From: Chloroflexota bacterium
GTDB taxonomy: Bacteria > Chloroflexota > Limnocylindria > Limnocylindrales > CSP1-4
Assembly (NCBI GenBank): GCA_021812735.1
Contig: JAKAMV010000697.1
Coordinates: 1-5,491 of the forward strand
Length of the DNA stretch: 5,491 nucleotides
Direction: 5' to 3'
Under the pieces are notes generated by a model that was not told the origin of the DNA, did no database searches, and saw only the letters and a program-made list of their open reading frames with translations. A program made the position numbers and the translations under genes. This document shows positions 1 to 4,658 of the stretch, piece by piece; position 1 is the stretch's first letter, and every line of letters starts with the position of its first letter.

Positions 1-1940
1 GGCGGGCCGCGGCGCAGCGCCTCGTCCCACGCCCGCCAGCCGGGGCCGGCGCCGTGCATGCCCGGCTCGAACACACGCCCGACCTGGAACCGCTCGATCA
101 CGCTCGCGAGCCCGGCCGCGTGATCCTCGTGCGGGTGGGTCAGCACCACGATGTCGATCCGGCGGTCCCAGGGCGGGATGATCGCGTCGAGCTCGGTGAG
201 CACGCGGTCGGGGTCCGGGCCGCCGTCGACCAGCATCCGCGCGCCGTCGCGGCTCTCGACGAGGATCGCGTCGCCCTGGCCGACGTCGAGCATGACCAGG
301 CGGTCTGGCCGCCCGACCGAATCGGCCGCGGCGAGCGCCGTGACGGCCACGGCGGTGGCTGCGGCTAGGAGGGCCGCCCGCTCGAGCGCGGTTGCCGGGC
401 GGCCAAGGCGGCGGGACCCGGCCGCACGCCGCGTCGAAGGGCGTGGCGCCGTGGCCTGGCGTGGACCCGCAGGTCGAGCCCGCCGCCGACGAGCGCCCCA
501 CCGGATCGCGGCCAGCACGCCCACCACGAGACCCGCCGACGCCGCCGAGGCCGGGACGGCAAGGTCCGGCGGGAGGTTGATGGCGGCGAACGGCAGCGCG
601 GCGGCGAACCGGACCACCGCCACCATGACGTGCAGCAGCAGCCAGCCCGGGAGACCCGACACCACGCCGAGGAGGGGCGGGGCGCCCGCCTGCACGAGCC
701 ACCCGCCGACGAGCGCGACGCCGCCGCCGGCCATGGCCGCAGGCACGATCGGGACGACCAGCAGGTTCGCCGCGGGTCCCACGAGCGACAGCCTCCCGAA
801 CGTCGCCAGCACGTCCGGCAGCGTGGCGGCCTGGGCCGCGAGCGTGATCCCCAGGCCCTCGGCGAGCCAGGCGGGCAGCCGGCCGCCCCACAGCCGCCCG
901 ACCGAGGCGCCGAGCGGCGTCGCCCAGGCGAGGAGGCCGGCGGTGGCCATGACCGACAGGCGGAACCCTGCGTCGCCGATCATCGCCGGATCGACCAGGA
1001 GCAGCCCCGCCGCTGCCAGCGAGAGCGCGGCCGCCGCCCGGGCTCCCCGGCCGGACGCACGAGCGGCGAGCACGACCCCGGCCATCATGGCGGCGCGGAT
1101 CACCGACGGCGAAGCGCCTGCCGCCACCACGTACCCGGCGATCACCCCGCCCGTCACCAGCCCGACGACCCGCCGCGGGCGACCGCGCAGGAGCGCCGCG
1201 ACCACCGCAGCCACAATGGCGATGTTCCAGCCGGAGATCGCCACGACGTGGCTCACGCCCGCGGTCGTGAAGTCCGCCGCGAGGTCGCGGTCCACGCGCT
1301 CCCGGAGGCCGATGAGGATCCCCGCGGCGAGACCCGCCTCAGGCTCGGGCAGCGCCAGGCGCAGCGCGTCTCCGGCCCCGTCGCGGACGGCCTGCACCGA
1401 GGGCCATGGCGGCGCTCGGACGACCCGGGCGCTCGATGCCCGCAGGCTGCCGGAGGCGCCAGTGCGGACGAGGTACTCGCCGTACGGGTCGTCGGCGGGC
1501 GGAGGCTCGAGACGGCCATCGACCTCGACCACGGCCCCGGCTGCCACCCGTGGGAATGTGGGCAGCGTCGCCGCCAGGATCACGGGTGCGCCCGGCGCCT
1601 CGACCGCGAGGCGAGCCATCTGGGCCCCGTCCTTCGGGGAGCCCACCGAGACGACCTCGGCGGTCCACGGTCCCGGGCCCGCGCTCCCGAGCGCTGGCAG
1701 GGGGGCCGCGGCAGGCGCCAGCGCCAGCCTCAGGGCGATCAGCACCGCGCCGACCGCCGCCGCGCCGACCGCCCGCTGCACCGGTTCGCGACCGCGGTTC
1801 GCGAGCGCCTCGCTGCCAGCGAACGCCAGCAGGCCGGCGACGAGGGTGACGACCGGCCACGCCCCTGACCATCCGAGCGCAGCACCCACCGCTACACCGA
1901 CGGCGAACCACGCTGACCGCGGCAGGCGACGGAGCGACAT
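1..1940 (-). CDS. comEC: ComEC/Rec2 family DNA-uptake channel protein (C-terminus cut by window edge)
   Basis: ComEC is the inner-membrane channel that carries one strand of transforming DNA into the cytoplasm. The reading frame is open for 646 codons from ATG 1940 to the left edge, so its stop lies outside. Residues 1-75 hold N-terminal hydrophobic segments. Residues 88-175 form a small beta domain, with PYGEYLVRTG (about 152-161) matching the usual 'FDYRRYLxxxG' region. The Competence core runs from about 200 to 480, with the signature GVSHVVAISGWNIAIV (228-243), ASPSVIRAAMM (276-286) and GFRLSVMATAGLL (325-337) among many membrane helices. An Arg-rich linker (480-521) and one more helix (about 522-540) lead to a metallo-beta-lactamase domain with LDVGQGDAIL (551-560) and the metal motif THPHEDH (601-607). 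Family members usually run 700-850 residues, so perhaps 100 or more are missing. The start overlaps the comEA stop (TGATG), implying translational coupling, and only a weak GGTGGG lies upstream. Confidence 0.96.
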   Translation of the reverse strand, partial: MSLRRLPRSAWFAVGVAVGAALGWSGAWPVVTLVAGLLAFAGSEALANRGREPVQRAVGAAAVGAVLIALRLALAPAAAPLPALGSAGPGPWTAEVVSVGSPKDGAQMARLAVEAPGAPVILAATLPTFPRVAAGAVVEVDGRLEPPPADDPYGEYLVRTGASGSLRASSARVVRAPPWPSVQAVRDGAGDALRLALPEPEAGLAAGILIGLRERVDRDLAADFTTAGVSHVVAISGWNIAIVAAVVAALLRGRPRRVVGLVTGGVIAGYVVAAGASPSVIRAAMMAGVVLAARASGRGARAAAALSLAAAGLLLVDPAMIGDAGFRLSVMATAGLLAWATPLGASVGRLWGGRLPAWLAEGLGITLAAQAATLPDVLATFGRLSLVGPAANLLVVPIVPAAMAGGGVALVGGWLVQAGAPPLLGVVSGLPGWLLLHVMVAVVRFAAALPFAAINLPPDLAVPASAASAGLVVGVLAAIRWGARRRRARPAGPRQATAPRPSTRRAAGSRRLGRPATALERAALLAAATAVAVTALAAADSVGRPDRLVMLDVGQGDAILVESRDGARMLVDGGPDPDRVLTELDAIIPPWDRRIDIVVLTHPHEDHAAGLASVIERFQVGRVFEPGMHGAGPGWRAWDEALRRGP

Positions 1941-2623
1941 CAGCCGCCCACCGTCACGAGGTCGCGGATCTTCGCGAGCGTGGCCGCACCGACCACCTTC
2001 TTCGCCGCCAGGTCGTCGATCGAGGCGTACGGCCGCCCGCCGATGATCTTGGCCGCCGTCGCGGGCCCCACGCCCGGCAGCGTGTCCAGCTGCTCGGCGG
2101 TCGCGCTGTTGAGGTCCACGAGGGCGCCCGGGGCCCGGCTCTCGCCGGGCATGCTCAGTGCCGCCGACGACGGGTCATCGCGGTCCGGCACCTGCACCTT
2201 CTCGCCGTCTTGGAGCGGCGCCGCCAGGTTGAGCCCGCGCTCAGCGGCCCGGACGTCAACCCTCGGCCCGTAGCCGCCGGCCGCGTCGATGGCGTCGGCG
2301 ACGCGCGAACCCGTCGGGAGCCGGTAGACGCCCGGATGCACGACCGCGCCGCTGACCTCTACGACCAGCGGGCGTGGAGACGGCGACGGGGCCGCGACCG
2401 CGAGTCCCCCTTGGTCCGCGGCGCCCGCCTCCGTTCTGGCCTCTCCCTCGACGCCGACGCCCGGCACGGGCCTCGCCGCGGCCAGAAGGAACCCGGCGCC
2501 AACCGCAACCGCGATCGCCACGGCAGCGACGGCCAGCCAGGGCCGACCACGAGGTTCCGAGTCGGGTGGCGCAGAAGGTTCGGTTGTGTCGACGGCGCGC
2601 CACGGGGCGCTGGAGGGCTCCAC
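1940..2623 (-). CDS. comEA: ComEA family DNA-binding competence protein
   Basis: ComEA is a membrane-anchored receptor that binds double-stranded DNA outside the cytoplasmic membrane and hands it to ComEC. The 227-residue protein has a short polar N-terminus, one membrane segment (about 29-50), a low-complexity Ala/Pro linker (51-84), an SLBB domain (about 86-147, with [17 protein letters not shown]) and a C-terminal helix-hairpin-helix domain (168-227). The hairpins are [21 protein letters not shown] and the second [10 protein letters not shown]. Domain order and length are standard for the family. The start is GTG 2623, with GGGGAG nine bases upstream. The frame stays open further upstream to TAA at 2738-2740, but that stretch has no ATG or GTG with a ribosome binding site. 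The TGA overlaps the comEC ATG by one base. The 230 bases upstream hold two inverted-repeat structures, so comEA may have its own leader or be read through from the small genes at 3200-2854. Confidence 0.95.
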   Translation of the reverse strand: MEPSSAPWRAVDTTEPSAPPDSEPRGRPWLAVAAVAIAVAVGAGFLLAAARPVPGVGVEGEARTEAGAADQGGLAVAAPSPSPRPLVVEVSGAVVHPGVYRLPTGSRVADAIDAAGGYGPRVDVRAAERGLNLAAPLQDGEKVQVPDRDDPSSAALSMPGESRAPGALVDLNSATAEQLDTLPGVGPATAAKIIGGRPYASIDDLAAKKVVGAATLAKIRDLVTVGG

Positions 2624-2665
2624 GGTGGGCAGCTCCCCGGCGGGGCAGGCGGCGGCAGCACGACA

Positions 2666-2710
2666 GGGCGGTCGGCGCGTCGGGGGGCACGTCCGGCGTG
2701 CCGACCGCCC
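2666..2710. promoter_or_regulatory. Strong inverted repeat in the comEA leader
   Basis: Perfect 11-base arms GGGCGGTCGGC (2666-2676) and GCCGACCGCCC (2700-2710) can be extended inward to a 19-base-pair stem with a loop of about seven bases (2685-2691). The inner part relies on three G-T pairs as read on the plus strand; on the minus strand these become C-A mismatches. The element sits 43 bases before the comEA GTG. Neither strand has a T-run after it, so it is not a classical intrinsic terminator. It could be a leader hairpin, an attenuator, or a protein-binding palindrome at DNA level. Confidence 0.5.
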
Positions 2711-2716
2711 TTGGCC

Positions 2717-2764
2717 CGGGATCCTAGGCCGGCTGACTTATCTCGGGCTTACGCCCCGGTCCCG
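2717..2764 (-). other. Possible nested RNA fold with a GNRA-type tetraloop in the comEA leader
   Basis: Read on the minus strand, CGGGA (2764-2760) can pair with TCCCG (2721-2717). Just inside, CCGG (2759-2756) can pair with CCGG (2732-2729), and a GGGC-GTAA-GCCC hairpin (2756-2745) lies between; the inner CCGG and this hairpin compete for one base. The GTAA loop is a GNRA tetraloop only on this strand, which favours minus-strand RNA. It matches no riboswitch or ribozyme consensus that I recognise. Short GC-rich pairings arise easily by chance here, so confidence is low. Confidence 0.25.
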
Positions 2765-2853
2765 CGAGCCGTCGGCCGCCATCGGCGCATCCGCACGAGC
2801 GCGAGCGGCGTCCACGCGCGCCGGGCGCTGGGGCTGGGCGGTCGGGGCAGCGG

Positions 2854-3090
2854 TCAGCGCGCCTGGCCCTCGATCAGGATCGCAGCCGTGCAGGCTGCCT
2901 CGGAGAGGGCGTGGCTGGCGTCGCTCAGCGCGCGGACCGGGCGGGCCGCGATCGCACGGAGACGGCTCGGCTGGCGCGGGCCTCCCGGGGCGGCCGCGGC
3001 GGCGCGTGCCGCCTGGCGGCGCTGCACAAGCTGCTGAATCTCGCGCTCCCGATCGCTCGCGATCTGGATGGCCAACGGCAAGTTCATCAC
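2854..3090 (-). CDS. Small basic hypothetical protein, 78 residues
   Basis: I do not recognise a family. The N-terminal half is predicted helical and charged (IASDREREIQQLVQRRQAARAA, about residues 10-31), followed by an Ala/Pro/Gly/Arg-rich linker and a second Ala-rich helix (about 54-74) with a single Cys (67). There is no signal peptide or membrane segment. An AGGAG (3103-3099) lies eight bases before GTG 3090 and eleven before ATG 3087. GTG gives a four-base GTGA overlap with the upstream 37-residue ORF; ATG gives a one-base TGATG overlap like that of comEA-comEC. Either start implies coupling, and I prefer GTG on spacing. It may be a small DNA- or membrane-associated accessory protein, but function is unknown. 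The good ribosome binding site, the coupled start and the upstream promoter argue that it is a real gene rather than a chance ORF. Confidence 0.62.
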   Translation of the reverse strand: MMNLPLAIQIASDREREIQQLVQRRQAARAAAAAPGGPRQPSRLRAIAARPVRALSDASHALSEAACTAAILIEGQAR

Positions 3091-3200
3091 GAGTGGTGCT
3101 CCTGGCTGTCGATCGTGAACCCGTCACGGCTCTCGGACCCGGCGGCGAAGGCAACGACCCCGAGAAGGGCGAGCAGGATGATGAGGGTGAGTACGTCCAC
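3087..3200 (-). CDS. Short single-helix membrane peptide, 37 residues
   Basis: This ORF begins at GTG 3200, ends at TGA 3089-3087, and is too short for most gene callers. The peptide starts VDVLTLIILLALLGVVAFAAG, a hydrophobic segment (about residues 3-20) suited to one membrane helix, followed by a polar tail (22-37) ending QEHHS. GGAG (3212-3209) lies eight bases before the GTG, an ideal spacing. An in-frame TGA further upstream, with no intervening ATG or GTG, makes this the only sensible start. About 33 of 37 third positions are G or C, as in neighbouring genes. Its stop overlaps the next start (GTGATG). It is first behind the promoter at 3257-3285. I recognise no family; possible roles are a membrane tether or small regulator acting with the 78-residue protein, which is inference. 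Confidence 0.6.
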   Translation of the reverse strand: MDVLTLIILLALLGVVAFAAGSESRDGFTIDSQEHHS

Positions 3201-3256
3201 GACACGAACTCCGATGGGCCGTTTCGTAACCGGCCAGGATCATCTGAACGGTTATG

Positions 3257-3285
3257 AATCTACCGCCTTGCGCGTAACCTGTCAA
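3257..3285 (-). promoter_or_regulatory. Sigma70-like promoter of the small-gene operon
   Basis: On the minus strand a perfect TTGACA -35 (3285-3280) is followed after exactly 17 bases by TAGATT (3262-3257), a four-of-six match to TATAAT. The expected transcription start near 3250 leaves about 50 bases of leader before GTG 3200. The GGTTAYG copy at 3273-3279 lies in the spacer next to the -35, and the copy at 3250-3256 lies at the start site, an arrangement typical of repression. Confidence 0.65.
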
Positions 3286-3297
3286 TAGCTGTATTGT
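3268..3297 (+). promoter_or_regulatory. Candidate promoter of the CGNR regulator gene, possibly giving a leaderless mRNA
   Basis: TTGCGC (3268-3273) and TATTGT (3292-3297) are 18 bases apart. The -10-like hexamer ends only nine bases before ATG 3307, and no Shine-Dalgarno sequence precedes that ATG. Transcription would therefore start within a few bases of the codon. The match to consensus is moderate (three and four of six). The promoter overlaps and faces the minus-strand promoter, so the two should interfere. Confidence 0.42.
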
Positions 3298-3306
3298 GGT
3301 TACGAG

Positions 3307-3930
3307 ATGAACGCTGAGCACACGCACACCGCCAGCATCGACGTGACGGCCGACTTCCTGAACACGCTCTCGATCGACGACGGTGTGCCCGTGGAGCACC
3401 TCTCGGGCGTCGAGGACGCGATCGCCTTCCTGGCCGGGCGCGGGCTGGCCCATGAGGACGCGCTCCGCGGCCAGGCGGCCACCGCCGGCGACCGCGCCTG
3501 GCTGGAGCGGGTCCGCCAGACGAGGGCCGCGCTCCGGGCACTGTGGGACGCGGAGGTCGAGCACGGCACCCCCGACGCGACGGCGATCGACACGCTGAAC
3601 GCCGTGCTCCGGGAGGCGCCGCGGATCGAGCTCGTCGTGGGCGACAGCTGCTGCGGTGTCCGTCACCGCCACACGGCCGACGACCCCACCGGCGAGGCGC
3701 TGGCGCGGCTCGTGGAGCCCTTCGTGGCTGCCGTTGCCGCCGACACGACCGATCGCCTGCGGATCTGCGCCAACGACGACTGCCGCTGGGCCTTCGAGGA
3801 CACGTCGCGCTCAGGACGACGCCGCTGGTGCGATATGACCACGTGCGGCAATGTCGCGAAGGCGCGCCGGCACCGGGCGCGCCAGAGGGCGGGCTCGGCG
3901 ATCGAGCTCGTGGACGAGGCGGCTCGCTGA
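3307..3930 (+). CDS. ABATE/CGNR zinc-finger transcription regulator
   Basis: This 207-residue protein belongs to the putative stress-induced regulators with an N-terminal ABATE domain and a C-terminal CGNR zinc finger, presumed DNA-binding. The N-terminal hallmark DFLNTL is at residues 16-21, and the ABATE region runs to about 145. The zinc finger starts LRICANDDCRWAF and continues RRRWCDMTTCGNVAKARRHRAR; its presumed zinc ligands are Cys154, Cys159, Cys175 and Cys180. The basic tail (185-194) would contact DNA. The name-giving CGNR motif reads CGNV here (180-183), an Arg-to-Val change. ATG 3307 puts DFLNT at the usual distance from the N-terminus, and there is no ribosome binding site. Length is normal for the family. 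It is divergent from the small-gene and com genes, and four GGTTAYG sites in the shared promoter suggest autoregulation and control of the divergent operon. The ligand or stress signal is unknown. Confidence 0.94.
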   Translation: MNAEHTHTASIDVTADFLNTLSIDDGVPVEHLSGVEDAIAFLAGRGLAHEDALRGQAATAGDRAWLERVRQTRAALRALWDAEVEHGTPDATAIDTLNAVLREAPRIELVVGDSCCGVRHRHTADDPTGEALARLVEPFVAAVAADTTDRLRICANDDCRWAFEDTSRSGRRRWCDMTTCGNVAKARRHRARQRAGSAIELVDEAAR

Positions 3931-3950
3931 CGGACGGCGGCCGCCGTTCG
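3931..3950 (+). terminator. Hairpin immediately after the CGNR gene
   Basis: CGGACGGC and GCCGTTCG flank a GGCC loop, giving an eight-base-pair stem (one G-T pair) that starts at the base after the stop codon. It contains the 14-base perfect palindrome 3934-3947. There is no T-run, so termination activity is uncertain, although in very GC-rich genomes such hairpins often stand at gene ends. Confidence 0.35.
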
Positions 3951-4001
3951 ACACGGGATGGTCAGGCCACCCCCGCGCCGATCGCAGGCGGCGTGCTGCG
4001 G

Positions 4002-4054
4002 CGGATGCGGACGAGGTGCCATCGCCACACGGCTGCGCGGCCAGCCCGCATCCG
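4002..4054. repeat. Long-range inverted repeat with a nested hairpin between genes
   Basis: CGGATGCGG (4002-4010) and CCGCATCCG (4046-4054) are perfect nine-base complements separated by 35 bases. Inside lies GGCTG (4031-4035) with CAGCC (4042-4046), which shares one base with the outer arm. No coding frame here looks real on either strand. It may be a terminator-like structure, part of the leader of the downstream membrane gene, or chance in GC-rich DNA. Confidence 0.3.
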
Positions 4055-4087
4055 AGCCTGCCCCGCGCGCATACTCGTCACACGGTC

Positions 4088-4128
4088 GTCACGCCGCGGG
4101 CACTGGCGTCACGCTGCGGGCGATTGGC
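4088..4128 (+). repeat. Imperfect tandem repeat before the membrane-protein gene
   Basis: GTCACGCCGCGGGC (4088-4101) recurs as GTCACGCTGCGGGC (4108-4121), matching 13 of 14 with a 20-base period, and each copy is followed by a short stretch ending TGGC. A partial GTCACAC precedes at 4077-4083. The second copy ends just before the ribosome binding site of the gene at 4143. A period of about two helical turns would suit paired regulator sites, but no clear promoter hexamers were found around it. Confidence 0.4.
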
Positions 4129-4142
4129 GTGAGGGTCGGCAC

Positions 4143-4604
4143 ATGAGCGTGTCCACAATGGCCCGGCTTGCCGAGGGCGACTCGGCCGAGCCCGATTCCT
4201 CGCTCCAGAGTGCGCTGCGGCTGCTCGCGGCCTACATCCCGTCGGAGGCGCTGGCGCTCTACATCGCGGTGCTGGGCCTGCTCAACCCGTCACCAGAGGC
4301 CACCGGGACGGACGTCATGGTCGTGCGGCTCATCTGCCTCCTGATCGGGCTGGTCGTCGCGGTGAGCCTGCCCTTCGTGACCTTCAAGGGCGGCAATCTG
4401 ACGCGGCGCGAGCAGCGCAAGCGCCAGGTGATCGTGGCCGCCCTGGCGGCAGTCGCGTTCGTCGTCTATGCCGCGACCATGCCGTCGTTCTTCTTCAGCG
4501 CCACGATCCTGACGATCGGCTTCAGCCAGTGGGCGGCCGTCGCGGCCGTCCTCGTGGCGTTGTTCCTGCCGCTCCTCGCCCGGCGTCTCGGCGTGCGCAA
4601 GTAG
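4143..4604 (+). CDS. Four-helix integral membrane protein of unknown function
   Basis: The 153-residue product has a polar N-terminus (1-24) and four hydrophobic segments at roughly 27-47, 60-80, 95-112 and 128-146. A strongly basic loop (82-94, GGNLTRREQRKRQ) lies between helices two and three. By the positive-inside rule this loop is cytoplasmic, which also puts both termini in the cytoplasm. The first helix carries AAYIPSEALALYIA, whose Pro and Glu within a membrane segment are unusual and probably functional. I cannot name the family. ATG 4143 is chosen because GAGG (4131-4134) lies eight bases upstream; ATG 4158 is a weaker alternative. The frame stays open upstream into the CGNR gene, but that extension is basic, low-complexity and out of frame with a secure gene. 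A repeat pair just upstream may regulate it. It could be a small channel or transporter-like protein; nothing in the sequence decides this. Confidence 0.82.
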   Translation: MSVSTMARLAEGDSAEPDSSLQSALRLLAAYIPSEALALYIAVLGLLNPSPEATGTDVMVVRLICLLIGLVVAVSLPFVTFKGGNLTRREQRKRQVIVAALAAVAFVVYAATMPSFFFSATILTIGFSQWAAVAAVLVALFLPLLARRLGVRK

Positions 4605-4612
4605 TCGGTCTG

Positions 4613-4658
4613 GCCCGGCGGGGCGGCGAGCCGGCGCGCGCTGCCCCGCAGTGCGGGC
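4613..4658. terminator. Hairpin between convergent genes, candidate bidirectional terminator
   Basis: An 11-base-pair stem joins GCGGGGCGGCG (4618-4628) to CGCTGCCCCGC (4639-4649) across a ten-base loop. An outer clamp GCCCG (4613-4617) pairs with CGGGC (4654-4658) across a four-base bulge. It fills almost the whole 54-base gap between two convergent stop codons (4602-4604 and 4661-4659). Position and strength argue for a terminator serving both genes despite the lack of a T-run. Confidence 0.55.

Larger units (their letters stand above)
3225..3304. repeat. Four-copy GGTTAYG operator-like array in the divergent promoter region
   Basis: Four seven-base elements alternate in orientation: CGTAACC 3225-3231, GGTTATG 3250-3256, CGTAACC 3273-3279 and GGTTACG 3298-3304. 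They form two units of CGTAACC-N18-GGTTAYG with exactly 18 bases between arms in each, repeated 48 bases apart, with 16 bases between units. The spacer sequences of the two units differ, so only the arms are conserved. The array covers the minus-strand promoter (one copy just after the -35, one just after the -10) and the likely transcription start of the CGNR gene. This is the pattern expected of a dimeric or tetrameric regulator's operators. The adjacent CGNR protein is the obvious candidate, which is inference. Confidence 0.72.

Noticed and set aside
630..1868. Second long plus-strand frame (412 codons) over comEC
   Set aside because: Composition is skewed to Arg, Gly, His and Gln with no domain, and it is entirely antisense to a secure gene.
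151..2046. Very long plus-strand open frame (631 codons) antisense to comEC
   Set aside because: Its product is Arg/Ala/Pro/Thr-rich low complexity with no recognisable domain. The minus strand encodes a clear ComEC. Long antisense frames are expected at this GC content.
2717..2764. Known riboswitch (c-di-GMP type I) or hammerhead ribozyme upstream of comEA
   Set aside because: The conserved core sequences of these classes are absent; only generic GC-rich stems and a GNRA loop are present.
2738..3205. Minus-strand 155-codon frame overlapping the two small genes
   Set aside because: It is Pro/Arg/Ser-rich with no domain, and its GTG at 3205 has poorer ribosome-site spacing than GTG 3200. The 37- and 78-residue frames have coupled overlaps that this one does not explain.
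3124..3672. Minus-strand 182-codon frame across the divergent promoter and CGNR gene
   Set aside because: It would run through two promoters and antisense to the CGNR domain, with no recognisable product. The 37-residue frame explains its 3' part better.
3543..4604. 353-codon frame that would fuse an N-terminal extension to the four-helix membrane protein
   Set aside because: The first 200 codons overlap the secure CGNR gene in another frame and read as basic low complexity. A ribosome binding site supports the start at 4143 instead.
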